64,000 bases of DNA from Shewanella oneidensis MR-1 (GCF_000146165.2 NC_004347.2:2852001-2916000); one strand, 5' to 3'; shown: positions 1-9,844, counted from the stretch's first letter. Translations and numbers: made by a program. The notes: generated by a model from the sequence alone, not told the origin.

Positions 1-507
1 ATCTCAGGCGAAAACCTCAACAATGTCGTCATACTTTATGTTGGCTACCAATTGTTTGAAAACCAATATCAGGGCTTATCTTTAGGAGGCAGCCTATATT
101 ATAACTATGTCGACTCAGGCCCCTTTGAAGATGAAAGCTTTGAACAAGCGTTACAGCTTAATTACAGCTTTCGTTATGAAAAACATCATATTCATTCTAC
201 CGCAGCTGTTAGTTTTAGGCAGGGTAATGAGGTTCTTTCGGGGATAAGCTACGATAATCATGCTTATTCCGTCAATCTCGGTTATGAATATTTAACGGGT
301 CGCCATGGCTGGTTGCTTGAGTTACATCACTATCAGGGCTTACTCGAAACTGAAAATGATTTTTCAAAAGCCTCTAACGAAATATTACTCGGCTACCGTT
401 ACTATTTAGATACCAGTGCAATAGAGTTCTCTATTGTTGAAAACTATTTCAATATGGATAACAGCACCGATATTGCCTTTAATATTGGCTATCGCGTTAA
501 GTTATAA
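1..507 (+). CDS. C-terminal part of an outer-membrane beta-barrel protein (5' end outside window)
   Basis: The reading frame is already open at base 1 and ends at a TAA at 505-507, so only about the last 168 residues are present. The sequence is made of short alternating hydrophobic/polar stretches rich in Tyr and Phe, separated by acidic turns (LGYRYYLD, NIGYRVKL), which is the pattern of transmembrane beta strands. No enzymatic motif is visible. The last residue is Leu rather than the common terminal Phe. A TTG at 52 could be taken as a start, but the open frame upstream argues for a longer gene. The family is not recognised; location in the outer membrane is inferred from composition only. 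Confidence 0.6.
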   Translation: MSGENLNNVVILYVGYQLFENQYQGLSLGGSLYYNYVDSGPFEDESFEQALQLNYSFRYEKHHIHSTAAVSFRQGNEVLSGISYDNHAYSVNLGYEYLTGRHGWLLELHHYQGLLETENDFSKASNEILLGYRYYLDTSAIEFSIVENYFNMDNSTDIAFNIGYRVKL

Positions 508-538
508 TCACAATATTTTGAAACTATGCAAACAAAAA

Positions 539-563
539 CAGAGGCGACATAGCCTCTGTTTTT
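539..563 (+). terminator. Intrinsic terminator after the beta-barrel gene
   Basis: A 7-bp stem CAGAGGC/GCCTCTG with a 6-nt loop is followed directly by five T residues. It lies 31 bases after the stop codon and faces the end of bioD. Confidence 0.75.
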
Positions 564-589
564 ATATCAAACTTATTATTTGAATAAGC

Positions 590-1285
590 TTATTTCATCA
601 ATAAGGGCTGAATATTCATAAAATTGGCGGCATGCTCCGCATCCGCCTGCTTAAGATGTGGAATACACCCGAGAAAAGGCGATACCATCATCTCTTTAAG
701 CGACGCTAAGTTTTCATCGAACACACTCATATTGGGATCGACACAGTTTGCCACCCAACCTGCGACCGTTAAGCCATCGGCTAATATCGCTTCTTGAGTT
801 AATAACGCATGATTTAGACAACCGAGTTTCATTCCCACCACAAGAATGACGGGTAAATTAAGCTGTTGTACCAACTCAGATAAGTAGCGCCCTTCCCCTA
901 AAGGCAAACGCCAACCGCCCGCTCCTTCGATCAAACAAAAATCAGCTTGTGCCCACGCCTGTCTATCCAACTTAGCTAAAATCGCCTCGGGGGATAAATT
1001 AACTCTCTGCTGTTTTGCTGCAATATGCGGTGCAATCGCAGGTTCAAAACTAATCGGATTCACCTGCTCATAGCTCAGTTTAAGGGATGAAGCCGACATC
1101 AGTTTTAATGCATCACTGTTACGCAAACCCTTTTCAGTGATTTCACAGCCTGAGGCAACAGGCTTCACCCCAAGACTTAAGCGCGAAGACCCTGCGCGCA
1201 GAACGTCACGATTGAATGCGGTCAAGAGTGCAGTCGATACTAAGGTTTTACCGCTATCGGTATCTGTTCCTGTTACAAAAAACAT
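590..1285 (-). CDS. bioD: Dethiobiotin synthetase
   Basis: ATP-dependent closure of the ureido ring of 7,8-diaminopelargonic acid with CO2, the penultimate step of biotin synthesis in the cytoplasm. The P-loop variant GTDTDSGKT is at residues 6-14 with Lys13, and the second nucleotide/substrate loop IEGAGGW is near residue 118. Length is 231 aa, against about 225 for the E. coli enzyme. It is the last gene of the leftward series bioB-bioF-bioC-bioD, 54 bases after bioC. Transcription probably depends on the bioB promoter and on BirA. Nothing unusual is seen. Confidence 0.96.
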   Translation of the reverse strand: MFFVTGTDTDSGKTLVSTALLTAFNRDVLRAGSSRLSLGVKPVASGCEITEKGLRNSDALKLMSASSLKLSYEQVNPISFEPAIAPHIAAKQQRVNLSPEAILAKLDRQAWAQADFCLIEGAGGWRLPLGEGRYLSELVQQLNLPVILVVGMKLGCLNHALLTQEAILADGLTVAGWVANCVDPNMSVFDENLASLKEMMVSPFLGCIPHLKQADAEHAANFMNIQPLLMK

Positions 1286-1339
1286 GCCTTTTACCTGTTA
1301 ATCTGTTGGCCAACTATGCGCCAAACCGTTGCTAGAGAT

Positions 1340-2170
1340 TTATACCGAGCCGCCTTGGCGACGCACACGAAATTGGGCGATCTGATAGGTTAAAGGCAAG
1401 CCCTGTGCCTCACGAAATTGCTCTGCTCGTTGTTGTAAAGCCTGCCAATCGTGGCGGCCACGCAATTTACCAAAATGGGCATCGGATTCAGAAGAAGTTA
1501 CTGTCTGTACTGAGGATTGCACCGATGCGCCCACGCCTTTAATGGAATAGAGTAAGGCTTTAAGATCTTGAAAATAGACGGTCATTGGCATGAGCTTCAC
1601 ATCAAGAAATTGCCAATCTGTGTCGTCAAATGCCGCTTGTAAGCTTTCAAGAGATAAGAAACCATTTACCCTCAAACCAAGATTAGATAACTGAGCCAGG
1701 CTGCCTGCTGCCACGATACTCAGGTGAGCTTCTCCACCCGATTTTAAGACTCTGGCCATTTCGCTGGTTGCCGCTGAAAAATCATGGCACCACTGCAGAG
1801 CCAAATTGGAGTAAATACAATCGATACTCCTATCTACAAAGGGTAATTGCTCGGCATTGCCGCAAACACACTGGTGCTCAGGGTAAATCGTTTTAAGCTG
1901 TTGCAGCATGCCCAAAGCGATATCGAGTGCATAAACCCTCATCTCCTCGCCCATTGCTCGGTTAGCGAAATCAGTCCCCGGCCCTGCGCCAATATCGAGA
2001 ATTGCGCCTTTGGCAACAAATCCCTGCAACAAACTCGCACCGCTTAAACGCTGTAAACAGTTATGCTCTTGATAGTGCTTGGCAGCAGCAGAAAACCGAT
2101 CGGCAATATGCTCGACCTGACTGGCAGATTGATGGGAATTAACACTCACGCCAAGCGGCATAGACATCAC
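1340..2170 (-). CDS. bioC: Malonyl-ACP O-methyltransferase
   Basis: SAM-dependent methylation of the free carboxyl of malonyl-ACP, which lets the fatty-acid enzymes build pimeloyl-ACP methyl ester for biotin. A class I methyltransferase fold is shown by motif I ([11 protein letters not shown], about residues 58-67) and the following acidic motif YALDIA. At 276 aa it is somewhat longer than the E. coli protein (251 aa), mostly at the N-terminus. Two in-frame ATGs (MMSM) leave the exact start open by one or three codons. It lies between bioF and bioD on the same strand, which fixes the assignment over other small methyltransferases. Confidence 0.93.
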
Positions 2171-2287
2171 AGATTATTCTCACTTTAACATCGAGCTTTT
2201 AGGTTCAAGCCCTTCACTTTCAACAACTCAATACCCGAGCATTGAAGTGCTCTGCAATTCACCGGATATTCTGAATCAAACACTGGC

Positions 2288-3493
2288 TTACCGTTCAGGC
2301 CGCTCAGACACCCTCGGCAGCACACACTCGGCCAGCACTTGCGTAATGCCGTTAACGCAGCGCCGAATTGCCGCCTCGCTATGGGATGCACTTAAGGTAA
2401 TACGTAATCTTGCTGAGCCTACGGGCACGGTTGGCGGACGAATTGCCCCAACCCAAATCCCCATGGCTTTTAGCTTTTGCGCAACCAATAAGGTTTGCTT
2501 GGCATCGCCAATGATCAGAGGTTGAATCGGGGTGTCACTACCAAGAAGTGGAATATCAGCATCTTGGCATAACTGTTTGAACAGCGAGATATTACGCTGC
2601 AACTTTTGCCTAAGTTCAGGTTGAGCTTCACAGTGTTCAACTGCGGCCAAAGCTAGCGCAGCATTGGCCGGTGACAGTGCAGTGGAATAAATATATTCCC
2701 GCGCATTACTCACTAAAAACGCAATCAACTCTCGACTACCCAGAATTGCTGCGCCTTGACAGCCTAATGCCTTGCCAAAAGTCACTATCTGGATATCGAT
2801 AAGGTTGGCTGCTGGCTGATTAAAAATATCAGACACGCCAAAGCCATGGGCATCATCGACAATCAACCACACATTATGCGCGCGGCAAAGGCTAGATAAG
2901 GCCTTAATCGGCGCAATATCACCATCCATGCTAAATACACTTTCAGTGATCAGCGCTGAAACCGTGTTTTTGGCTAACAGCCGCTCCGCACTCTCAGTTG
3001 AGTTGTGCAAAAAGCGTTTAAAATCTGCGCCACTATCGCGCAAACCATCAATAATCGATGCATGGACGAGTTTATCCGCCAGCACGACATCTTGCTTATC
3101 GAACAGGGTTTTACAGAGCGTGGTATTAGCGCTAAACCCTGAGCTAAACAGTAACGCTGCCTCAAATCCGGTTATCTTACACAGTTTGGTTTCTAGCGCT
3201 AAATGCGCCTCACTGTAACCCGTCACCAGTGGCGATGCCCCGCTGCCTACGCCGTATTGCTGTGCGCCGCGGTGTAGCGCCGCAATCAATTCGGGCGCAC
3301 GAGAAAGCCCTAAGTAGTCGTTACTGCTGAAATTAAGATAAGTTTGCCCCTCAAAGCAAAACTGCGGCTCAGCGTCACTTAGCACGGCATCGATTGATAA
3401 TGCTTGACGCTGCCTTAGCAAACCTTGCTCTGCTAAGGCTTGCTGACGAGCGCGGATTTTTGAAGCCAGTTTTGACTCGAGTGATGAACTCAT
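2288..3493 (-). CDS. bioF: 8-amino-7-oxononanoate synthase
   Basis: PLP enzyme of the alpha-oxoamine synthase family that condenses pimeloyl-ACP/CoA with L-alanine. The PLP Schiff-base lysine lies in TFGKALGCQGAA (Lys241), with the cofactor-binding DDAHGFG at about 213-219 and the glycine-rich GVGSGASPLVTGY at 81-93. It has 401 aa against 384 in E. coli. The start ATG at 3493 is preceded by a purine-rich but weak ribosome-binding site and by a 14-bp direct repeat. It is separated from bioB by 221 bases holding a long hairpin, and from bioC by 117 bases. Confidence 0.95.
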   Translation of the reverse strand: MSSSLESKLASKIRARQQALAEQGLLRQRQALSIDAVLSDAEPQFCFEGQTYLNFSSNDYLGLSRAPELIAALHRGAQQYGVGSGASPLVTGYSEAHLALETKLCKITGFEAALLFSSGFSANTTLCKTLFDKQDVVLADKLVHASIIDGLRDSGADFKRFLHNSTESAERLLAKNTVSALITESVFSMDGDIAPIKALSSLCRAHNVWLIVDDAHGFGVSDIFNQPAANLIDIQIVTFGKALGCQGAAILGSRELIAFLVSNAREYIYSTALSPANAALALAAVEHCEAQPELRQKLQRNISLFKQLCQDADIPLLGSDTPIQPLIIGDAKQTLLVAQKLKAMGIWVGAIRPPTVPVGSARLRITLSASHSEAAIRRCVNGITQVLAECVLPRVSERPER

Positions 3494-3502
3494 TTTTTCT
3501 TA

Positions 3503-3530
3503 CTCAACTTGTCTTGCTCAACTTGTCTTG
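3503..3530. repeat. Two tandem 14-bp repeats in the bioF leader
   Basis: The 14-bp unit CTCAACTTGTCTTG is present twice without a gap (3503-3516 and 3517-3530), followed by a partial third match (CTC). It starts 9 bases upstream of the bioF start codon, so it lies in the translated-gene leader. No function is evident; slippage-prone leader DNA is the simplest reading. Confidence 0.8.
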
Positions 3531-3629
3531 CTCTGCATTTTACTTTGCTGGCTTACTCGGCGTCTTGACTCATTTTTCGCTCAGTCTTTGGCATAACGAT
3601 GGCTCAAATTCTCGCGGAGCCTCACTACC

Positions 3630-3688
3630 CGCATCATACTTTGGGATTTGTGCTTCACAGCTTAACGAAGCACAAGTCCAAAGATGCG
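3630..3688 (-). promoter_or_regulatory. Long imperfect hairpin between bioB and bioF
   Basis: Outer arms CGCAT/ATGCG, then CTTTGG/CCAAAG, then TTGTGCTTC/GAAGCACAA pair around a 10-nt loop, giving about 20 base pairs with small internal loops. It lies 27 bases after the bioB stop and about 137 before bioF in the direction of transcription. There is no U-tract, so it looks more like an RNA processing or stability element than a terminator. Confidence 0.6.
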
Positions 3689-3714
3689 AGTTTAACTGTG
3701 GCAATAAGTTTTGG

Positions 3715-4767
3715 TTATAGTGCCGCCGCATCATAAAACTGAGCTGAAGCTTTATCTTGATAAGCCGCAGCTTTAGCTAATACCGCTTGCTCATCATCAA
3801 TAGAGGCGGCTGCGCCCTGCTCAGGGCGTAAACCCAGGCGACGGAACAACCCCATATCATCACTTTCTTCGGGGTTGGGCGTGGTCAGTAACTTACAGCC
3901 GTAAAAAATCGAGTTCGCGCCCGCAAAGAAACACATGGCCTGCAGTTCATCGCTCATATTTTCACGGCCTGCGGATAAACGCACCCGCGACAGTGGCATT
4001 AAAATACGCGCCACGGCGATGGTTCGGACAAACTCGAGTGGATCTAAATCATCAAGTTTTTCAAAGGGGGTACCCGCTACTTTGACTAACATATTGATCG
4101 GCACAGAATCCGGATGCTGGGGTAAATTAGCCAGTTGTTGTAATAAACCGGCTCTGTCAGTAGCCTTCTCGCCCATGCCGACAATGCCGCCAGAGCAAAC
4201 TTTCATGCCCGATGCGCGCACATGGCTTAAGGTATCTAAGCGGTTTTGATAGGTACGGGTGGTGATCACATCGCCGTAGTATTCAGGCGAGGTATCTAAA
4301 TTGTGGTTGTAATAGTCAAGGCCTGCTTCGGCCAACTCATTGGCTTGCTCGGCACTTAACATCCCTAAGGTCATACAGGTTTCCATGCCGAGGGCTTTCA
4401 CCTCTTGCACCATTTGCTTGAGGTATGGCATATCTTTATCTTTCGGGTTACGCCAAGCGGCGCCCATACAGAAACGCGAAGCGCCCGCCGCTTTCGCGCT
4501 ACGCGCTTCGGTGAGCACGGTTTCCATCGCTAAGAGACGCTCTTTTTCAAGGCCAGTGTCGTAACGCGCACTCTGCGGACAATATTTACAATCCTCAGGA
4601 CAAGCCCCAGTTTTGATCGACAATAAGCGGCTGATCTGCACTTCGTTAGGATCGTACTCTTCACGGTGGATACTGTGGGCTTTAAATAATAAGTCATTCA
4701 TCGGCAGCGCAAATAAGGCTTCGATTTCTTCCCGCTTCCAATCATGACGAACTTGCAACTGCGACAT
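3715..4767 (-). CDS. bioB: Biotin synthase (radical SAM)
   Basis: Inserts sulfur into dethiobiotin using a [4Fe-4S] cluster for SAM cleavage and a sacrificial [2Fe-2S] cluster. The radical-SAM motif CPEDCKYC places ligands at Cys56, Cys60 and Cys63; further conserved Cys residues (FCMGAAW, ETCMTLG, KVCSGG) and the YNHNLDTS motif are present. It has 350 aa against 346 in E. coli. It is the first gene of the leftward biotin operon and is transcribed divergently from bioA; the 122-base gap carries the BirA-type operator. Confidence 0.98.
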   Translation of the reverse strand: MSQLQVRHDWKREEIEALFALPMNDLLFKAHSIHREEYDPNEVQISRLLSIKTGACPEDCKYCPQSARYDTGLEKERLLAMETVLTEARSAKAAGASRFCMGAAWRNPKDKDMPYLKQMVQEVKALGMETCMTLGMLSAEQANELAEAGLDYYNHNLDTSPEYYGDVITTRTYQNRLDTLSHVRASGMKVCSGGIVGMGEKATDRAGLLQQLANLPQHPDSVPINMLVKVAGTPFEKLDDLDPLEFVRTIAVARILMPLSRVRLSAGRENMSDELQAMCFFAGANSIFYGCKLLTTPNPEESDDMGLFRRLGLRPEQGAAASIDDEQAVLAKAAAYQDKASAQFYDAAAL

Positions 4768-4823
4768 TGAACACCCTTTTATTTTTGTATTTTACCTTGG
4801 CTAGGATAACCTCAGCCCTTAAA

Positions 4824-4856
4824 CTGTCAACGCCAACCAGTGATACAGGTTTACCA
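4824..4856. promoter_or_regulatory. Candidate BirA (biotin repressor) operator
   Basis: Half-sites CTGTCAACG (4824-4832) and GGTTTACCA (4848-4856) are separated by 15 bases. The known enterobacterial BirA operator is TTGTAAACC, a 15-16 base spacer, then GGTTTACAA; the right half matches at 8 of 9 positions and the left at 6 of 9. Its place between divergent bioB and bioA is the place expected for BirA control of both directions. Confidence 0.75.
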
Positions 4857-4889
4857 CTGATTAATTTTCAATCAACGCTGTGAGCTTTT

Positions 4890-6275
4890 ATGCGCAATTT
4901 ACTCGATTTTGACTTTGATAGCGCCCATATTTGGCACCCTTATACCTCCATGACTCGTGCACTTCCTGTTTTCGGGGTACACAGTGCCCAAGGCTGCGAG
5001 CTGGAATTGGTCGATGGCCGTAAACTTATTGATGGCACCAGTTCTTGGTGGGCCTGCGTGCATGGCTATGGTCATCCGGCGATATTAACGGCGATGGAGC
5101 AGCAATTGCACCAACTCAGCCATGTCATGTTTGGTGGTATTACCCACGAGCCCGCCATTGAACTTTGCAAAAAACTACTGGCGATGACCTGCGAGCCATT
5201 AACGAAAGTCTTCCTCTGCGACTCAGGATCCATTGCCGTTGAGGTTGCCATCAAAATGGCGCTGCAATATTGGCAGGGGCAAGATTTACCTTTAGCGCAA
5301 AAGGCCCAAAAACAGCGCATTCTCACGGTAAAGAAGGGCTACCATGGCGATACTTTTGCTGCCATGAGTGTCTGCGATCCCGAAGGTGGCATGCATACCA
5401 TGTTTGGCGAAGCAGTCATTAAACAGTGTTTTGTCGACGCGCCGCAAACGCCCTTTGGTGAATCGTTACACCAAGACGATTTAGCGCCCATGCAGCGTAT
5501 TTTACGCGAGCAACATCAAGACATTGCCGCCGTGATTATCGAACCGATTATGCAGGGCGCCGGGGGAATGCGCTTCTACAGTAGCGAATATTTACGTGGC
5601 CTGCGTGCCCTGTGTGATGAATATAATGTGCTGCTTATCCTCGATGAAATCGCCACGGGTTTTGGCCGAACCGGTAAATTATTTGCCTATGAACATACCG
5701 ACATCACGCCCGACATTCTCTGCCTAGGCAAAGCCTTAACGGGTGGTTATATTAGCCTTGCCGCCACCTTGTGCACGGATAACGTCGCCCAAGGCATTAG
5801 CCAATCGCCCGCAGGCGTCTTTATGCATGGCCCGACATTTATGGGTAATCCCCTCGCCTGCGCCGCCGCCTGCGCCAGCTTAGATTTGATCAATCAGCAG
5901 GAGTGGCCTGCACAGGTTGCTGCCATCGAGCAGCAAATGCAGCGCGAGCTTGCCGATGCCATCGATATTCCCAGCGTAAAAGCAGTGCGCGTGCTTGGCG
6001 CGGTTGGGGTGTTAGAAATGCACCAAGCGGTCAATACCGCGGCGCTGCAACAGCAATTTGTCGACCTAGGCGTATGGGTTCGCCCCTTTGCCAACCTAAT
6101 TTATATTATGCCGCCCTATGTGATAAGTTCGGCGCAGCTCAGCCAACTCACCCAAGCGATGAAGCAAGTCGCGGCCACTATTACCCCGCCAAACATTACC
6201 CCGCCAAACACGACTCCTGAGCTTGCAAGTCAAGGCTGGCACACGGATCAAAACATCAGTATCAGCCATGGCTAA
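4890..6275 (+). CDS. bioA: Adenosylmethionine-8-amino-7-oxononanoate aminotransferase
   Basis: PLP aminotransferase of class III that makes 7,8-diaminopelargonate, unusually using SAM as amino donor. LILDEIATGFGRTG (about 248-262) is the cofactor-binding segment, and LGKALTGGY carries the PLP lysine Lys281. The substrate-pocket sequence HIWHPYTSM is near residue 13. It has 461 aa against 429 in E. coli; the extra is a C-terminal tail with a duplicated ITPPN motif, encoded by a 15-bp near-repeat around 6182-6211. It is divergent from bioB and likely BirA-controlled. Confidence 0.97.
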   Translation: MRNLLDFDFDSAHIWHPYTSMTRALPVFGVHSAQGCELELVDGRKLIDGTSSWWACVHGYGHPAILTAMEQQLHQLSHVMFGGITHEPAIELCKKLLAMTCEPLTKVFLCDSGSIAVEVAIKMALQYWQGQDLPLAQKAQKQRILTVKKGYHGDTFAAMSVCDPEGGMHTMFGEAVIKQCFVDAPQTPFGESLHQDDLAPMQRILREQHQDIAAVIIEPIMQGAGGMRFYSSEYLRGLRALCDEYNVLLILDEIATGFGRTGKLFAYEHTDITPDILCLGKALTGGYISLAATLCTDNVAQGISQSPAGVFMHGPTFMGNPLACAAACASLDLINQQEWPAQVAAIEQQMQRELADAIDIPSVKAVRVLGAVGVLEMHQAVNTAALQQQFVDLGVWVRPFANLIYIMPPYVISSAQLSQLTQAMKQVAATITPPNITPPNTTPELASQGWHTDQNISISHG

Positions 6276-6294
6276 TCGCCGTTGGCGTGAGTTA

Positions 6295-9200
6295 TTAAGC
6301 CTTTTTGACCAGGCTTGATATCAATGCCCGCAGCGCCGCCGGTTTAATCATTTTCGCCATATAGTGATAACCGCGGCGCTGCACATCTTCCACCAGCTCT
6401 TTGCGGGTATTGGCTGTAATCAAAATACCCGGTAAATCCTTGCCATAGAGTGAGCGGATCCCATCCATCGCATCAACACCGTTTTGACCATCATCCAAGT
6501 GAAAATCTGCTAACACGATATCGGGCGCCACCCCTTTAAGGCCTAATTTAATCCGTGCATCGGCTAAGTCTTTGGCACAAATCACCTCGCATTGCCAACG
6601 ACTCAGTAGACTTTCAAGCCCCGCTAGAATGGCCTCCTCATTGTCGATACACAGCACTTTAATCCCGGATAACGGTTGTAATAACGATGGCAATGCCTTC
6701 ACCTGCGGCTGACGCACGGTTTCACCTAAGGGTACAGTAATAGAAAACACCGAGCCGCGCCCCAATTGCGAAGACACTTGAATACCGTGGTTTAGCACGC
6801 GGCTTATCCTATCGGCAATCGCCAACCCTAAGCCTAAACCGCTGACACTTTTACTCCGAGGATTATTTAAGCGTTTAAATTCTTTAAAGATTTCATGTGT
6901 TTCATGCTCATCAATCCCACAGCCAGTATCAAGCACTTGGATCTCCAATTCACTGCCGCGATGACGGCAACCAAAAAGTACTCGCCCTCCGCGGGCATAA
7001 CGGTAGGCATTGGTTAAAAAGTTTTGCAGCACACGCCTAAGCAAAGAAGGATCGGAGTTCACCGTCGCGCTACAGGGGATCATCTTGAAGCGAATTTGAT
7101 TGTCCGCCGCCATCGCCTCAAATTCGACCGACAGCCCATTGAGCAGCTCTGAAATCGCAAAGTCGCGGCGGTTCACGTCCACCATGCCGGAATCCAACTT
7201 CGAAATATCCAATAAGTCGGTGAGCAACTCACCAGCGGTTTTAAGCGAGCTATTCACATGGGATAAGGTGGTGCGCGCCTCACGATCTAAATTCGGATAT
7301 TGGGATAAAGAGGCGGTAAACAACCTTGCCGCATTCAGTGGCTGCATTAAATCGTGCCCCACCGCCGCTAAAAAGCGGCTCTTAGAGGCGTTAGCCATTT
7401 CCTCCTGTGCTTTGGCCTCAAGCAGCTCACTGTTTAACATCGCTAATTCAAAAGTACGCTCTTTTACTCGCGATTCGAGCGTTTCATTGGCTTCGAGTAA
7501 CGCCCGTTCCTGCTGGCGATATTGGGTAATATCGGTAAAAGTCATCACAAAACCACCATCGGGCATGGGATTACCTTGAATTTTAATCACTTTACCATCT
7601 TTACGCTGACGCTCTGAGGTATGCGGTGTGCCATTACGCATATGCTGCACACGTTTTTCAACCTGTTGCTCGATAGCGCCGCTGCCGCAATATCCCCTTG
7701 CAGCATTAAAGCGGATCACTTCACTGATAGGCATACCTTGCTGTAAAAATCCCTCGGGATATTGATATAACTCAACATATTTATAGTTCCATGCCACTAA
7801 GTTAAGATCGCTATCGATAACACTCATCCCTTCGTAGGCATGCTCAATCGCTCCACGCAGCATATCTTGGCTGAGCATGATTTTAGATGAAGCCTCATCC
7901 ACAAGGCTAAAGACTTCATCTAAGGCCAAGTCACGCCCTTGTAAGACAGAATCCATCACTAAAGAAGCACTCGAAGCGCCTAACACACCAGCGAGTAAGC
8001 GCTCAGTATGGGCGATGAGTTCAGGGGTCGCAGCCTTATGCCAACTGTCACTTTTAACAGCTTCGGTAGAGAATCGACTAAAGCTTTCATAGGCGCGGGT
8101 TGGACTCACAAAGCGACTGGCTAAGATCAGTAAATCCTGCTGCGAGATAGGGCCGCTTTTCTTACTGGCATTATTTTTAAGCTTTCCCGGGCTAACAAAA
8201 GCACTGGCCTGAATACGCTCAGCCACCCCAGCCCTGAACCAAATTGAACCCAACACATAACAGGCAATATTGGCAAATAATGCCGTAAGCGCATCGCGCA
8301 CATTCGGCGTGATGGCATCTAACAGGTCGATATTACTCGACATTAATGCCGCAGGGCTTTGGTTACCCGTCATGCCACTGAGCATGATGTAAAACCACAA
8401 GCTAAAACCGACACTTAAGCCTAAAAACACCCCCGCACGATTGCCGTGCTTCCAGTAAAGCCCACCGACGAGCGCCGGTGCTAGTTGGGCAAATGCGCCA
8501 AAGGACAGCATCCCAAGGTGTGATAGCGAATCACTATCGGCCAACGCCAGATAACTGCCATAACCCAGCCCAAGGATGATGACAATCGCGAGGCGGCGGG
8601 CATTTAGTAGCATCTGCGAAAACTGACTGAAGTTTTTCTCGCGGATATTACCTGTACGCAGCACCACAGGGACGAGCCATTCGTTACTGACCATGACACT
8701 TATTGTCACTACAGCCACAATCACCATACCGGTTGCCGCAGATAAGGTACCTAACAGCGCAATCACCGCCAGCAGCGGATGATCTAACGCAAGCGGTAAA
8801 TTAATCACATAGGTGTCAGCGGCAACGCTATCGCCCAAGATCAATTTGCCCGCTAAGGCCAATGGCCCGACAAATAGGCCAAATAAGGCCAAATACAGCG
8901 GAAACAACCAACGTCCCTTAGACAACACCGACTCATCGGCACACTCCACCACCATCACATGGAATTGCCGCGGCATACACAAAAAAGCCGCCATACCGAC
9001 AAGCAGTTCGGGCATCAAGGTTTCAATACGGGGATTTGGGTGATGAATTAACGATTTATCACTCGCCTGCTGCCAAATATCGCCAAACCCGTCAAATACG
9101 CCAAAGCTAATCACAATCCCCACCAGCAAAAATGCCGCGAGTTTAACTAAGGATTCGAAAGCAATCGCCAGCATCATCCCAGGATTATGCTCGGTAGCAT

Positions 9201-9732
9201 CGAGCTTACGAGTGCCAAAAAGAATGGCAAAAATGGCTAATAGCGCGGTGATAAGTAGCGCAATCGTAACGCCATTTAAGGGGTCATCCGCGGGTTGAAA
9301 CAGGTTAAGGCTAAACACCATCGCCTTAAGTTGCAGGGCAATGTAAGGCATAATGCCAAACATTGCGATTAAGGTGACAATGGCCGCTAAGGTTTGCGAC
9401 TTGCCGTAACGGGCGGCAATAAAGTCGGCGACAGAGGTAATATTTTGCGCTTTTGACACTAAAACCATCTTGCGCAACATGCCAAACCCTAAGGTGAAGA
9501 TAAGGATCGGGCCAACAAAAATCGGAATGAACGACCAAAAATCCTTAGCTGATTGTCCAACTGTGCCCAAAAAACTCCAAGAAGAACAATAAACCGCCAG
9601 ACTTAAGCCATAAATGACCACTTGCAGCTTCTTGGTGACGCCGCTAAACCAGCGCTCTGCTCCCCACGCTAAAAGGAATAAAAGTGATACATAACAAATA
9701 GCAATAACGGCGACGACTAAGGTGAGATTCAT
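6295..9732 (-). CDS. crbS: CrbS-like hybrid sensor kinase with sodium:solute-symporter domain
   Basis: About 1145 aa. The N-terminal half (roughly 1-500) is a sodium/solute symporter-like membrane domain of many hydrophobic segments. A PAS-type segment follows (MSVIDSDLNLVAWN), then a HisKA domain with the H-box VGHDLMQPLNA (His near 794), an HATPase_c domain (DTGCGID, SGLGLGLAI) and a C-terminal receiver (CIDNEEA, VLADFHLDDG, phospho-Asp near 1072). A longer frame reaches 9867, but ATG 9732 begins the first membrane segment and is preferred. It is divergent from acs; the Vibrio kinase CrbS has this architecture and, with the LuxR-type regulator CrbR, controls acs. Regulation of the neighbour is inferred from that; no response-regulator gene is seen here. 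Confidence 0.85.
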   Translation of the reverse strand: MNLTLVVAVIAICYVSLLFLLAWGAERWFSGVTKKLQVVIYGLSLAVYCSSWSFLGTVGQSAKDFWSFIPIFVGPILIFTLGFGMLRKMVLVSKAQNITSVADFIAARYGKSQTLAAIVTLIAMFGIMPYIALQLKAMVFSLNLFQPADDPLNGVTIALLITALLAIFAILFGTRKLDATEHNPGMMLAIAFESLVKLAAFLLVGIVISFGVFDGFGDIWQQASDKSLIHHPNPRIETLMPELLVGMAAFLCMPRQFHVMVVECADESVLSKGRWLFPLYLALFGLFVGPLALAGKLILGDSVAADTYVINLPLALDHPLLAVIALLGTLSAATGMVIVAVVTISVMVSNEWLVPVVLRTGNIREKNFSQFSQMLLNARRLAIVIILGLGYGSYLALADSDSLSHLGMLSFGAFAQLAPALVGGLYWKHGNRAGVFLGLSVGFSLWFYIMLSGMTGNQSPAALMSSNIDLLDAITPNVRDALTALFANIACYVLGSIWFRAGVAERIQASAFVSPGKLKNNASKKSGPISQQDLLILASRFVSPTRAYESFSRFSTEAVKSDSWHKAATPELIAHTERLLAGVLGASSASLVMDSVLQGRDLALDEVFSLVDEASSKIMLSQDMLRGAIEHAYEGMSVIDSDLNLVAWNYKYVELYQYPEGFLQQGMPISEVIRFNAARGYCGSGAIEQQVEKRVQHMRNGTPHTSERQRKDGKVIKIQGNPMPDGGFVMTFTDITQYRQQERALLEANETLESRVKERTFELAMLNSELLEAKAQEEMANASKSRFLAAVGHDLMQPLNAARLFTASLSQYPNLDREARTTLSHVNSSLKTAGELLTDLLDISKLDSGMVDVNRRDFAISELLNGLSVEFEAMAADNQIRFKMIPCSATVNSDPSLLRRVLQNFLTNAYRYARGGRVLFGCRHRGSELEIQVLDTGCGIDEHETHEIFKEFKRLNNPRSKSVSGLGLGLAIADRISRVLNHGIQVSSQLGRGSVFSITVPLGETVRQPQVKALPSLLQPLSGIKVLCIDNEEAILAGLESLLSRWQCEVICAKDLADARIKLGLKGVAPDIVLADFHLDDGQNGVDAMDGIRSLYGKDLPGILITANTRKELVEDVQRRGYHYMAKMIKPAALRALISSLVKKA

Positions 9733-9830
9733 ATTTTTGCTCTTTTTTCCATTATTGTGCGATAAATAATGGCTGAAATCTAGCCAGACTTTCGAGTGCA
9801 ACAGCCTAAATATAAAGGAAATTTTAACAC

Positions 9831-9844
9831 TAGACCAAGGTCTA
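9831..9844. promoter_or_regulatory. Perfect palindrome in the crbS-acs gap, candidate CrbR operator
   Basis: TAGACC (9831-9836), AA, GGTCTA (9839-9844) is a perfect 6-2-6 inverted repeat 64 bases before the acs start. A TTGACG at 9852-9857 with a poorly spaced TACTCA about 15 bases on could be the acs promoter, putting the palindrome just upstream of the -35. An activator site for the LuxR-type partner of the kinase is an inference from position and symmetry. Confidence 0.4.

Noticed and set aside
3394..3720. 108-codon plus-strand frame between bioF and bioB
   Set aside because: It runs antisense over the start of bioF and across the hairpin region; no coding signal.
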